NCBI RefSeq assembly: GCF_014203895.1
Contig: NZ_JACHJY010000024.1
Location: 1-33,422, forward strand
DNA from: Streptomyces nymphaeiformis
GTDB taxonomy: Bacteria > Actinomycetota > Actinomycetes > Streptomycetales > Streptomycetaceae
Direction: 5' to 3'
DNA: 33,422 nt
Below are positions 8,571 to 16,945 of the stretch, one piece after another. Numbering within the stretch: the first letter of the stretch is position 1; each line of letters begins with the position of its first letter. The translations under genes and the position numbers were made by a program. The notes beneath the pieces were generated by a model, which saw only the letters and a program-made list of their open reading frames with translations, was not told where the DNA came from and did not search any database.

Positions 8571-9764
8571 TTACTCGCACACCCCTTCCGCCGCGTTCCG
8601 TCCCGTGAAGGTCGGCGTCGCGGAGGGTCCCGTCGTCTCCGTGTCGTCGGGCTTCCCGTCGCCGCCCTTCTTCTCGCTCTCGGGCGTCACCAGGACGGGC
8701 TTGTCCTCGCGCAGTTGCCGGAAGAGGTCGTTCGCGGCGGGTTGTACGAGTTCGTCCCGGTTGGCGTCGTATCGGTAGGACCGGCGGGGGACGGTGAGGA
8801 ACTGCACCTTGTCCGTCGGGATGGACCGCATGGCCCGCGCCAGGTCGTACAGGTCCCGCAGCGAGTCGAGGCCCGGGTCCGTGGTGATCGCCTTCGTGGC
8901 CGCGTCCAGGACCGGGTAGAGCTTCGTCGGGTTGAGCAGCACCCCGTCGCTCTGCACCTTGTTGACGAGGGCGCCGAGGAACTGCTGCTGGCGGTCCATG
9001 CGTTCCGTGTCGCTGCCGTTCCCGATCGACTTGCGGGCCCGTACGAAACCGAGGGCCTGCTCCCCGTGGAGCGTCTGGCGGCCCGCGGGCAGCTTCAGCT
9101 TCGCGTCCCGGTCGTCCACGGGCTCCTTGAGGCAGACCTCCACCCCGTCGACGGCGTCCACCATCTTCTTGAAGCCCCGGAAGTCGATCACCATGTGGTG
9201 GTCGATCCGGATCGCGGTCAGCTTCTCGACGGTACGGATCGTGCACGCCGTACCGCCGAACTCGAACGCCCAGTTGAACTGCGCGAACTGCTCCCGGGTG
9301 CGGGTCCCGTCCGCCTTGCGGCAGCTCGGGATCGTCACCATCAGGTCGCGCGGCAGGGAGACGGCCGTCGCGCTCGCCCTCCCCGCCGCCAGGTGCAGCA
9401 GGATCGTCGTGTCGGAGCGCTGGGTGCCCTGGTCCCTGCCGTACTTCCGGTTGCCCTCGCCGGCCCGGGTGTCCGAGCCGATGAGCAGGATGTTCCGCGC
9501 GGAGGTGGCGCCCGCCGGAGGGCGCTCCTTCTCGTACCTCTGCAGCTCGGCGGCGGCCGTGGTGTCGGTGGTGATGTTGTCGTCGAGCTTCCGGTAGAAC
9601 CACCAGCCGACCCCGGCGGCGGCCAGCACGACGACCGAGCAGCCGAGGGCCGTCCAGCGCAGCCAGTGGCGCCGTCGTCGTCGCGGCTCCTCCTGGGCGT
9701 CGGGAGCCCCGTCCTCCGTTGCCGGGGGATCCGGTTCGGCGGGCGTGCCTGCACGGTCCGTCAC
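8571..9764 (-). CDS. LCP family glycopolymer transferase, copy 5
   Basis: Predicted 397 residues from the GTG at 9764, with GAAGGA 10 bases upstream. The short acidic N-terminus ends in an Arg stretch (28-32), followed by a membrane helix (about 36-57) and the LCP domain (about 85-310). LCP landmarks are ILLIGSDTRAGEG, RSDTTILLHLA, SLPRDLMVTIP, DHHMVIDF and VRARKSIGNGSD. Like copy 1 it ends soon after the LCP domain and has no LytR_C domain. The RTRH-type motif is RARKS here, so the usual aromatic/His position differs. The frame is open much further upstream (to 10640), but that part runs antisense to nothing sensible and overlaps the next gene. Confidence 0.88.
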   Translation of the reverse strand: MTDRAGTPAEPDPPATEDGAPDAQEEPRRRRRHWLRWTALGCSVVVLAAAGVGWWFYRKLDDNITTDTTAAAELQRYEKERPPAGATSARNILLIGSDTRAGEGNRKYGRDQGTQRSDTTILLHLAAGRASATAVSLPRDLMVTIPSCRKADGTRTREQFAQFNWAFEFGGTACTIRTVEKLTAIRIDHHMVIDFRGFKKMVDAVDGVEVCLKEPVDDRDAKLKLPAGRQTLHGEQALGFVRARKSIGNGSDTERMDRQQQFLGALVNKVQSDGVLLNPTKLYPVLDAATKAITTDPGLDSLRDLYDLARAMRSIPTDKVQFLTVPRRSYRYDANRDELVQPAANDLFRQLREDKPVLVTPESEKKGGDGKPDDTETTGPSATPTFTGRNAAEGVCE

Positions 9765-9854
9765 GTCTGGTCCGTCCTTCGGGCGTCGGCGGCGCGCCGG
9801 GCGTCCACCGGTCACTGAAGGAGACGGCCGAACCCGACGCATGGTTGTGCGGAA

Positions 9855-9866
9855 GGAGTCGACTCC
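9855..9866. promoter_or_regulatory. 12-bp perfect palindrome upstream of LCP copy 5
   Basis: GGAGTCGACTCC reads the same on both strands and lies 91 bp upstream of the LCP copy 5 start, within the 257-bp gap 9765-10021. It may be an operator. Nothing else in the gap stands out. Confidence 0.25.
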
Positions 9867-10021
9867 CCCCGGCCGATCATGTACCGGAGGCGAGGGTTTC
9901 TGGTGGTGGAACCACGCCCAGGTGTGTCGGGGTAGATGCCGGAACGTGACGGCCGGGCGCTCGGCTGGTGTGGAGTGCCCGGTGCCGGCGTGTGGGTGGA
10001 TGGGTGTGCTCGTCGGGCCGC

Positions 10022-10774
10022 TCAGAGCGCCGTGTGCGTCACCCGCTCGCTCTCCACGCGCTTCTCCAGACCCTCCGGGGCGAGCGCGTCCAGGTTCCGG
10101 CACAGGACCACGGAGCCGCCCGCCGCGAGCGGGGCGTACAGGCCGGACGAGAGGCCCTGCCAGTCCCCGTAACCGAGGCCGGAGAGCAGGCGGGAGCCGG
10201 GGGTGAGGCCGAGGGCCGCCGCGTCCGTGCGGGCCTGCTCGACGAGCTGGGCCCCGCTGTGTTCCGTACCGTCGACGACGAGCGCGGGAGCCTCCGGATC
10301 GACCGGTACGAACGGGGCGAACCGGTCGCCCTGGCTCGGCACCTCGACCGCGTAGTCCGCGTATCCGGCGGGCGCGGCCGGGAAGCGGCGGCCCAGCGGG
10401 GCCAGGGAGAGCGCGATCCGCTCCCCGGAACAGGCGAGCCCCGCCTCCAGGGCGTCGGGACCCGCCACCACGACGTCCGCGTCCGCCGGGTCCCCGCCGA
10501 TCTCCGCGGTCACCCCGACGGACGCGCAGGCCAGCAGCCAGACGGCGCTCTGCCAGTGCGCGGGCAGCAGCAGCGCGAGCCGGTCGCCGGGTCCGGCGGA
10601 CAGCTCGCCCTGGAGCAGGTTCGCCGTCTTGGCCACCCAATTGGCGAAGGTGGCGACGGACAATTCCACGCGCTCACCGGTGGCGTCGTCGTAGAAGGTG
10701 ACCAAGGGGCGGGCGGGGTCCGCGGCGAGCGCGGATCGCAGCAGGTCGGCAGGGGTGCGGTCGCTGGCGTTCAC
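10022..10774 (-). CDS. TIGR03089 family protein (AMP-binding-enzyme-like fragment)
   Basis: The 250-residue protein matches my recollection of TIGR03089, an actinobacterial family present once per genome with distant similarity to the N-terminal part of acyl-CoA synthetases and other AMP-binding enzymes. Visible parts are the ADPARPLVTFYDD opening, WVAKTANLL, the PGDRLALLLPAHWQSAVWLLA helix region and a C-terminal LAAGGSVVLCRNLD. The P-loop and adenylate-forming core motifs of true synthetases are absent, and the protein is about half their length, so catalysis is doubtful. The GTG start at 10774 lies 9 bases from a 20-bp palindrome. It is divergent from the amidase gene. Function unknown. 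Confidence 0.85.
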   Translation of the reverse strand: MNASDRTPADLLRSALAADPARPLVTFYDDATGERVELSVATFANWVAKTANLLQGELSAGPGDRLALLLPAHWQSAVWLLACASVGVTAEIGGDPADADVVVAGPDALEAGLACSGERIALSLAPLGRRFPAAPAGYADYAVEVPSQGDRFAPFVPVDPEAPALVVDGTEHSGAQLVEQARTDAAALGLTPGSRLLSGLGYGDWQGLSSGLYAPLAAGGSVVLCRNLDALAPEGLEKRVESERVTHTAL

Positions 10775-10782
10775 GCCCGACA

Positions 10783-10802
10783 GCGTACGCGCGCGCGTAC
10801 GC
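10783..10802. promoter_or_regulatory. 20-bp perfect palindrome, alternating purine-pyrimidine
   Basis: The 20 bases GCGTACGCGCGCGCGTACGC are self-complementary end to end and alternate purine and pyrimidine throughout. The element sits in the 137-bp divergent region, immediately before the start of the TIGR03089 gene and about 110 bp before the amidase gene. It could be an operator or a cruciform/Z-DNA-prone site. Confidence 0.45.
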
Positions 10803-10911
10803 CGGGGTCCGCCGTACCGGTGACGCCGTCCTCCGGTCGGCCCGACGGCCCGTCAGTTTCCCGGCCGGATCCCGGCGCGCGGAACGCCCCGGCGGTACGC
10901 ACGATCGGCCC

Positions 10912-12321
10912 ATGCGTGCCTCACTCGCCTCCTCGATCGCCGTCACCTGCGCGGCGGTGCTCGCCCTGCCGGTCTCCCTCACCGTGCCGGCGGCGGCCTC
11001 GGCGCCACCCGCGGCCGCCCTCGCACTGCCACCCGCGCCCGAACTCCCGGGCTCCACCCAGTCGCTGCCGCTCGAACCGCTCGGCGCCGCCAACCGTGCC
11101 CTCGGCGGCGCGGCCGGCTCCGGCGAGCAGGGGCTCGGCCGACGGAACGTCAGACCCTTCTCGCTCGTCGGCGTCGTCTGGAACGACCCGAAGGCCCCGC
11201 TGCACGGCACCGTGCAGGTCCGCACCCGGGCCGTCGGCGGCGGCGCCTGGTCGGAGTGGCAGGACGTGGAGACCCACAACGAGGAGCACGGCGCCGACCC
11301 GGGCACCGCCGAGGGTTCCGCCCGCGCGCTCCGCGGCTCCACCGCCCCGCTGTGGGTGGGCGACTCGGACGGCGTCGAGATCCGCGTACGGGGGGAGGAA
11401 CGGCTCCCGGCGGGCCTCCGGCTCGAACTGGTCGACCCGGGGGAGGCCCCGGCGGCCGAGCCGGAGCGGACCGCACCGGAGCGGACCGTGCCGGAAGGGG
11501 CAGGTCCGCAGACCCGCAGCGCGATGGCCCCCGCCACCCTGGCCGGCATGAGCGATGCGGAGGTGGAGGCGAGCGCGGTGAACGCCCGGCTCGCCCCCTA
11601 CGGAGCGACATGGATCCCGGCGCTCTCCAAAGAGGAGACCGAGCGCGAGGTCCGGAACGTGCCGCAGTCGCAGGCGGTCCTCGCCGCCCCGGCGGCCGCC
11701 GCGGCCAAGCCGTACATCGGCCCCCAGCCCAAGATCATCACCCGGAAGGGGTGGGGCGCGGACGAGAGCATCCGCGAGAAGGGCTTCGTCTACACGAAGA
11801 CCATCAAGGCGGCCTTCGTCCACCACAGCGCCACCGGCAACAACTACACCTGCAAGCAGGCGCCCTCCGTGCTCCGCAGCATCTACCGCTACCACGTGAA
11901 GAGCAGCGGCTGGCGGGACTTCGGCTACAACTTCGCCGTCGACAAGTGCGGAAACATCTACGAAGGCCGGGCCGGCGGCGTCGCCAAGCCGGTCATGGGG
12001 GCGCACACCCTCGGCTTCAACACCAACAGCATGGGCATCGCCGTCCTCGGCACCTTCAGCAAGAGCACCCCGCCGGCCGCCGTCGTGACCGCCGTGGCGC
12101 GCCTGACGGCCTGGAAGCTGGGGCTGCACGGGGTGAACCCGAAGGGGACGTCGTACCTGGTCTCAGGCGGCGGAAACCTGTTCAAGAAGGGCACGACGGT
12201 ACGTTTCAACTCCATCGCCGGCCACCGCGACGGCTTCGCGACGGAATGCCCCGGCGGCCGCCTGTACAGCAAGCTCGGCACGGCCCGTACGAGCTCGGCC
12301 AAGTTCCAGGGAAGGCCCTGA
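10912..12321 (+). CDS. secreted N-acetylmuramoyl-L-alanine amidase (PGRP/amidase_2)
   Basis: The 469-residue exported protein should cleave the bond between MurNAc and the L-alanine of the peptidoglycan stem. A signal peptide covers about 1-31 (ending near PAAASA). A ~240-residue Ala/Pro-rich region of unknown role follows, including an Ig-like segment about 80-175. The peptidoglycan-recognition amidase domain lies at about 274-450. Predicted zinc ligands are His304 (in VHHSA), His438 (in AGHRD) and Cys446 (in TECPG), with Tyr339 (in FGYNF) as the catalytic tyrosine by analogy with T7 lysozyme and animal PGRPs. All key residues are present. The ATG at 10912 has no strong ribosome site. The neighbouring LCP block supports an envelope role. 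Confidence 0.93.
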   Translation: MRASLASSIAVTCAAVLALPVSLTVPAAASAPPAAALALPPAPELPGSTQSLPLEPLGAANRALGGAAGSGEQGLGRRNVRPFSLVGVVWNDPKAPLHGTVQVRTRAVGGGAWSEWQDVETHNEEHGADPGTAEGSARALRGSTAPLWVGDSDGVEIRVRGEERLPAGLRLELVDPGEAPAAEPERTAPERTVPEGAGPQTRSAMAPATLAGMSDAEVEASAVNARLAPYGATWIPALSKEETEREVRNVPQSQAVLAAPAAAAAKPYIGPQPKIITRKGWGADESIREKGFVYTKTIKAAFVHHSATGNNYTCKQAPSVLRSIYRYHVKSSGWRDFGYNFAVDKCGNIYEGRAGGVAKPVMGAHTLGFNTNSMGIAVLGTFSKSTPPAAVVTAVARLTAWKLGLHGVNPKGTSYLVSGGGNLFKKGTTVRFNSIAGHRDGFATECPGGRLYSKLGTARTSSAKFQGRP

Positions 12322-12446
12322 CGGCGGCGCGGACGTCGCGGATGGGGTCATGGAGGCAACCATCTGCATAAACTGACCGGTCATATCGCACGGACGACCG
12401 AGACGGGCGAGACGACCGGCCCCGAACAGGAAGCAGAGACGACAAG

Positions 12447-13529
12447 GTGACAGAAGCGATCCTCCTGGTCGGTGGCAAGGGCACACGGCTGCGACCCCTC
12501 ACGGTCAACACGCCCAAACCCATGGTCCCGGCGGCGGGCGTCCCCTTCCTGACCCATCAGCTGGCCCGGGCCCGCGCCGCCGGCGTCGAGCACATCGTGC
12601 TCGCCACCTCCTACCTGGCCGAGGTCTTCGAGCCGCACTTCGGTGACGGCTCGGCCCTCGGGCTCAGCCTGGAGTACGTCACCGAGGAGGAGCCCCTCGG
12701 CACCGGCGGCGCGATCCGGAACGTCGCCTCCCGGCTGCACTCGGGCCCCGACGAGCCCGTCCTCATCTTCAACGGGGACATCCTCACGGGCCTGGACATC
12801 CAGGCCCTCGTCGCGACCCACTCCTCCTCCGGCGCGGACGTCTCGCTGCACCTCACGCGGGTCGAGGACCCGCGCGCCTTCGGCCTGGTCCCCACGGACG
12901 CCACCGGCCGCGTCACGGCCTTCCTGGAGAAGCCGCAGACGCCGGAGGAGATCGTCACGGACCAGATCAACGCGGGCGCGTACGTCTTCAGGCGCTCGGT
13001 CATCGACACGATCCCGACGGGCCGCCCGGTCTCGGTCGAGCGCGAGACGTTCCCGGAGCTGCTGTCCTCCGGGGCGCACCTCCAGGGCATGGTCGACTCC
13101 ACGTACTGGCTGGACCTCGGCACCCCGCAGGCCTTCGTCCGCGGCTCCGCCGACCTGGTCCTGGGCCGCGCCCCCTCCCCGGCCGTCCCGGGCCGCTGCG
13201 GCGACCGCCTGGTCCTGCCGTCGGCCCGCGTCGCCCCGGACGCGAAGCTGACCGGCGGCACGGTGGTGGGCGCGGACGCGGTGGTGGGCGAAGGAGCCCG
13301 GGTGTCCGGCTCCACCCTCCTCGCGGGCGCGGTCGTCGAACCGGGCGCGGTGATCACGGACTCCCTGATCGGCGCGGGGGCGCGCATCGGCGCCCGTACG
13401 GTGGTGAGCGGGGCGGTCATCGGGGACGGGGCGCAGGTGGGCCCGGACAACGAACTCCGCGAGGGCGTCCGCATCTGGTGCAACGCCACCCTCCCCGCAG
13501 GCGCGGTCCGCTTCTCCTCGGACCAGTAG
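12447..13529 (+). CDS. manC: NDP-sugar pyrophosphorylase, probable mannose-1-phosphate guanylyltransferase
   Basis: The 360-residue protein should make GDP-mannose (or a related NDP-sugar) from sugar-1-phosphate and NTP. The nucleotidyltransferase signature LLVGGKGTRLRPLT is at 5-18 with KPM following, FNGDIL at about 108-113 is the metal-binding aspartate region, and FLEKP is near 165. The last ~100 residues are hexapeptide-like repeats (left-handed beta-helix), as in the GDP-mannose pyrophosphorylase subgroup. The GTG start at 12447 begins the signature at the expected distance. The window also carries manA and manB, which would supply mannose-1-P. Specificity for GTP and mannose is inferred from family and context. 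In the 125-bp upstream gap I see a TAAACT -10-like box (12369-12374) and a TGACCGGTCA palindrome (12374-12383), but no good -35. Confidence 0.85.
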   Translation: MTEAILLVGGKGTRLRPLTVNTPKPMVPAAGVPFLTHQLARARAAGVEHIVLATSYLAEVFEPHFGDGSALGLSLEYVTEEEPLGTGGAIRNVASRLHSGPDEPVLIFNGDILTGLDIQALVATHSSSGADVSLHLTRVEDPRAFGLVPTDATGRVTAFLEKPQTPEEIVTDQINAGAYVFRRSVIDTIPTGRPVSVERETFPELLSSGAHLQGMVDSTYWLDLGTPQAFVRGSADLVLGRAPSPAVPGRCGDRLVLPSARVAPDAKLTGGTVVGADAVVGEGARVSGSTLLAGAVVEPGAVITDSLIGAGARIGARTVVSGAVIGDGAQVGPDNELREGVRIWCNATLPAGAVRFSSDQ

Positions 13530-13553
13530 CCCGCCGTTGTGGGCTGCGCCCCG

Positions 13554-13763
13554 CCGTTGTGGGCATACGTTCCGCAGGGGCGGAACGGGTGGGCACAACG
13601 GACCTGCGCCCTGCCGGCGCCAGAGGCTCCCGCGCTCTGACCCGCACCACGAGTGACGGCACCCTGGTGGTGCGGGCCAGGGAGCGGAACGCGGAGGCGC
13701 CGCTAGAGGGCGCCGTCCCGTGTGCCCACCCGTCCCGCCCCAGAGGGACGATGGCCCCCACGG
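13554..13763. repeat. large imperfect inverted repeat built from two opposed copies of a dispersed intergenic element
   Basis: The left half (13554 to about 13650) and the inverted right half (about 13667 to 13763) are recognisably the same sequence, so the whole ~210 bp can fold back on itself. The centre is a 10-bp perfect stem (13641-13650 with 13667-13676). The left half also contains a nested dyad: CCGTTGTG 13554-13561 with CACAACGG 13594-13601, enclosing CGTTCCGC 13568-13575 with GCGGAACG 13580-13587. A partial extra left end lies at 13531-13544. Its position after the ManC-like gene suggests it also terminates transcription. Confidence 0.8.
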
Positions 13764-13785
13764 CAGCAGGGCTACGCTCGTACCC

Positions 13786-14733
13786 ATGGCCGGCCGCTTC
13801 GCACCCAAGCCCACCCCCACCCGCACCACAGTCCGCGGCGGCCACACCCCCCTGCCCGCGGCCACGGGCGCGCTCGACCTCGGTCTCACCCTCGGCCCCC
13901 TCCGCCGCGGCCCCGCCGACCCGACCTTCCGGGCGACCCCGGACGGCTCGGTGTGGCGGGCCAGCCGTACGCCGGACGGCCCCGGCACGATCCGGATCCG
14001 GACCGACGGAGCCGAGGCCTGGGGCCCCGGACGGGAGTGGCTCCTGGAGGCCCTCCCGGCGCTCCTCGGCGCGGACGACGACCCGACCGCGTTCGTCCCC
14101 CGCCACAAGCTGCTCCTGGCGACGCTCCGCCGTCGCCCGGGCCTGCGGCTCACCCGTACCGGCCTGGTCCTGGAGTCGCTGATCCCGTCGGTCCTGGAGC
14201 AGAAGGTCACGACGCACGAGGCCTACGGGTCGTGGCGGACGCTCGTACGGAAGTACGGCGAGCCGGCCCCGGGCCCGGCGCCGGACGGCATGTACGTGAT
14301 GCCGGACGCGCGCGCGTGGACGCGGATCCCGTCCTGGGAGTGGCACCGCGCGAACGTCGACGGCAAGCGCTCGGCCACGATCGTCCGCGCGGCGAGGGTC
14401 GCGGCCCGCCTGGAGGAGGCCGCGCACATGGACCCGCCGGCGGCCCGGAGGCGCCTGGAGCTGGTCCCGGGCATCGGCCCGTGGACGAGCGCAGAGACGA
14501 TCCAGCGCAGCAACGGCGCCCCGGACGAGGTCACGACCGGCGACCTGCACCTGCCGGGTATCGTCGGCTGGGCGCTCGCGGGGGACCGCACGGCCGACGA
14601 CGAGGCGATGCTGGACCTCCTGGCGCCGTACGCGGGCCAGCGCCACCGGGCGGCCCGCCTGATCCTCCTCAGCGGCCGCGTACCGCCCCGCAGGGCGCCC
14701 CGGATGACGCCCGGGAACATCACCGCCCTCTGA
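13786..14733 (+). CDS. AlkA-like DNA-3-methyladenine glycosylase (HhH-GPD superfamily)
   Basis: The 315-residue protein should excise alkylated bases in base-excision repair. The helix-hairpin-helix is LELVPGIGPWTSAETIQRS (about 224-242), followed by a Gly/Pro-rich segment and Asp253 in GDLHLPG as the likely catalytic aspartate. Upstream, SVLEQKVTTHEA (135-146) corresponds to the LxQQ-type helix of the AlkA group. No iron-sulfur Cys cluster is present, unlike EndoIII/MutY. I chose the ATG at 13786, just outside the inverted repeat; the frame is open back into the repeat at 13720. It probably forms a pair with the next gene, 8 bp downstream. Confidence 0.82.
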   Translation: MAGRFAPKPTPTRTTVRGGHTPLPAATGALDLGLTLGPLRRGPADPTFRATPDGSVWRASRTPDGPGTIRIRTDGAEAWGPGREWLLEALPALLGADDDPTAFVPRHKLLLATLRRRPGLRLTRTGLVLESLIPSVLEQKVTTHEAYGSWRTLVRKYGEPAPGPAPDGMYVMPDARAWTRIPSWEWHRANVDGKRSATIVRAARVAARLEEAAHMDPPAARRRLELVPGIGPWTSAETIQRSNGAPDEVTTGDLHLPGIVGWALAGDRTADDEAMLDLLAPYAGQRHRAARLILLSGRVPPRRAPRMTPGNITAL

Positions 14734-14741
14734 GGAGAAGC

Positions 14742-15458
14742 GTGGCCAAGGAAAGAGTCACCGTCTGCCTGCCCCCGTGCGCCCCGGACGACCTGCGTCC
14801 CGCGCTGGCGGCCGCGATGGCGCCCTTCGAGTACGACGCGCAGACGGACAGGCCCGACGAGGAGTGGCAGGGGGAGTGGGACTACTGGTACGTGTCCTCG
14901 GGCGGCCTGGAGTTCACGGTGCGGAGCGGCCACGAGGACGATCCGCTGATCGTCCGGGACGGCCGGGGCGAGGACTGGCCGCCGCGTCCCCGCGAGCTGT
15001 GCGACGGCGGCCCGAAGGGCCTGCTCGACCTGGACACGGGGCGGCGGCACGCCGCCGAGGCGGCGGGCCGGAGGTGGGACACCTGGCGGGCCTTCTCCGC
15101 CCTGCACCCGCCGAGCCTGTCCTACTCGTACTTCCGGACGAAGTCGCACGAGGACCCCGGGGCCTACCCCGAGCACCGGGTGCTGGAGGACTTCGCGCGC
15201 CAGCCGGTGATCCGCGCGATCCGGGACGACCCGGCCCTCGACGAGCGGTTCGGCTTCGACCCGGTGGGGTGGTTCGGGGAGGACCGCGACGCCTTCGTCA
15301 AGCGGGACGTGGACGCGGTCCTGCCCACCATCGCCCTGCTCACCCTCGACGGCCGCTGGCTGTCGGGCGGTTCGCACCCGTACGACGTGTACTTCAACGA
15401 GTACGTGGACAGCCTCCCGGACGACACGATCCTCGTCCGGGTGCTGTACCACGGCTGA
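14742..15458 (+). CDS. unrecognised acidic protein
   Basis: I do not recognise this 238-residue protein. The GTG at 14742 has GAGGAG 4 bases upstream and is 8 bases after the stop of the glycosylase gene, so the two are probably co-transcribed. It is rich in Asp, Glu, Trp and Tyr (for example EEWQGEWDYWYVSSGG and WFGEDRDAFVKRDVDAVLP), with no signal peptide or membrane helix. Its sense reading, codon bias and ribosome site look genuine. The pairing might suggest a link to DNA repair, but that is weak. It converges on fbiB; a small stem at 15465-15482 lies between. Confidence 0.75.
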   Translation: MAKERVTVCLPPCAPDDLRPALAAAMAPFEYDAQTDRPDEEWQGEWDYWYVSSGGLEFTVRSGHEDDPLIVRDGRGEDWPPRPRELCDGGPKGLLDLDTGRRHAAEAAGRRWDTWRAFSALHPPSLSYSYFRTKSHEDPGAYPEHRVLEDFARQPVIRAIRDDPALDERFGFDPVGWFGEDRDAFVKRDVDAVLPTIALLTLDGRWLSGGSHPYDVYFNEYVDSLPDDTILVRVLYHG

Positions 15459-15464
15459 CGGCGA

Positions 15465-15482
15465 GGCCGCCCCGAAGCGGCC
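15465..15482. terminator. possible terminator stem between convergent genes
   Basis: GGCCGC (15465-15470) pairs with GCGGCC (15477-15482) around a 6-base loop, 6 bases past the stop of the 238-residue protein and 60 bases from the fbiB stop. It is a short stem without a U tract, so only suggestive. Confidence 0.4.
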
Positions 15483-15541
15483 GACCCGACGCCCCGGCCC
15501 GACCGGGCGGCTCCCGCCGCCTTCGCCGGCCTCACCCGTCC

Positions 15542-16945
15542 CTACCTGACCGCGACGAACTCCGAAGCCGTCCGCGCCGGACGTTCCTTCGGCGGCGCCG
15601 CGGGGCGGCCGATCGCGACCGCGCCCATCGGGTCCCACCCCTCCGGCAGCCCGAGGACGTCCCGTACGACGTCCCGACAGAACATCGTCGAGGACACCCA
15701 GGCCGAGCCGAGCCGCTCACCGGCGAGCGCGACCAGGAAGTTCTGCACGCCGGCGCCGGCCGCCACCACGAACATCTCGCGTTCGGCGGCGTCCCGGCGC
15801 GGGTCGCCGTAGTGGTGGGAGCCGTCCATGACGAGGCAGGGCACGGCCAGGTAGGGCGCGTTGCGCAGGACGTCCCCGCGCCGGACCCGCTTGGCGATGG
15901 ACTCCTCGGACCTGCCGTCGCGCCGCAGGTCCGCGATCCACGCGTCCCGCATCGCGTCGAGGAGCCGCGTCCGCGACCCGGCGGACTCCAGGAGCACGAA
16001 CCGCCACGGCGTGGTGTGGTGCGGCGCCGGGGCCGTCACGGCGGCGGCGACCGCGCGCCGGACCGCGCCCGGGTCGACGGGATCGTCGGTGAACTCCCGT
16101 ACGGTACGCCGCAGCGTCACCGCCTCCCGTACGGCCTCCGAGGTCCCCAGCCGGAACATGTCGTCGGCGGCGGAGCGCACGAGCGCCCGCGCGCCCTCCT
16201 CGCCGTCGCCGCCCACCACGTGGGGCAGGCCCCGGACGACGGCGACCGGGAGCCCGGCCGCCTTGCCCTTCACCAGGTCGCCGGCGGCGGCGAGTTCGTC
16301 GGCGGTGGCGACCACGGTCGCGCTCAGCGGATTGCCGTACGCGTCGGTCCCGCCGCGCAGGTCGTCGAGGACCCGCACGCCGGCCGCGCCGATCGCGACG
16401 TCGGTGAGACCGGAACGCCAGGGCCGCCCGAAGGTGTCCGTCACGACGACGCCGACGTCGACGCCGAGCGCCTCGCGCAGCCCCGAACGGATGTGCCGCG
16501 CCGAGGCGTCGGGGTCCTCGGGCAGCAACAGCACGGTCCCGGAGGGGGTGTTGGAGGCGTCGACCCCGGCGGCGGCCATGACGAGCCCCTGCCGGTTCTC
16601 GACGATACGGAGGGTGCCGCGCCGCGCCACCACCCGTACCGTCTCGGCGTCGATGGCCTCCTCGCGGTCGTCGGCGGCGACGACCCGGCCCTCGGCCTTG
16701 CTGACGATCTTGGAGGTGACGATCAGGACGTCCCCGTCGACGAGCTCCGGCGACACGGAGGCGATCAGCTTGGCGAGATCGTCCCCGGCGGCGACCTCGG
16801 GCAACCCGGCCAGTGCCCAGACCCGGTACGAGGGGGCGACCCCGGTCACCCCGGCACCGTCAACGGCGGCGGCCGCTTCCGCGCCGCCCGCGCCGACGCC
16901 CCCCGTACGCTCCCGGCCGGCGCCGGATCCTCCCGCCCCGCTCAC
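15542..16945 (-). CDS. fbiB: bifunctional F420 biosynthesis protein FbiB
   Basis: The 467-residue protein should add gamma-linked glutamates to (dehydro-)F420-0, and its C-terminal flavin domain reduces the dehydro intermediate, by analogy with mycobacterial FbiB. After a Gly/Ala-rich leader of about 38 residues comes the CofE-type ligase domain (about 39-285), with DGDVLIVTSKIVSKAEGR and VVVTDTFGRPWRSGLTDVAIG. The nitroreductase-like FMN domain (about 295-467) starts at LRRTVREFTDDPVD. The GTG at 16945 overlaps the fbiA stop by 4 bases (GTGA), showing translational coupling. The long low-complexity N-terminus makes the exact start uncertain. It is last in the probable cdo-fbiA-fbiB run. Confidence 0.93.
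   Translation of the reverse strand: MSGAGGSGAGRERTGGVGAGGAEAAAAVDGAGVTGVAPSYRVWALAGLPEVAAGDDLAKLIASVSPELVDGDVLIVTSKIVSKAEGRVVAADDREEAIDAETVRVVARRGTLRIVENRQGLVMAAAGVDASNTPSGTVLLLPEDPDASARHIRSGLREALGVDVGVVVTDTFGRPWRSGLTDVAIGAAGVRVLDDLRGGTDAYGNPLSATVVATADELAAAGDLVKGKAAGLPVAVVRGLPHVVGGDGEEGARALVRSAADDMFRLGTSEAVREAVTLRRTVREFTDDPVDPGAVRRAVAAAVTAPAPHHTTPWRFVLLESAGSRTRLLDAMRDAWIADLRRDGRSEESIAKRVRRGDVLRNAPYLAVPCLVMDGSHHYGDPRRDAAEREMFVVAAGAGVQNFLVALAGERLGSAWVSSTMFCRDVVRDVLGLPEGWDPMGAVAIGRPAAPPKERPARTASEFVAVR

Noticed and set aside
10022..10640. LCP copy 5 frame extending upstream to 10640
   Set aside because: It overlaps the better-supported TIGR03089 gene in another frame, and the sequence there lacks any domain; the GTG at 9764 with a ribosome site fits the family.
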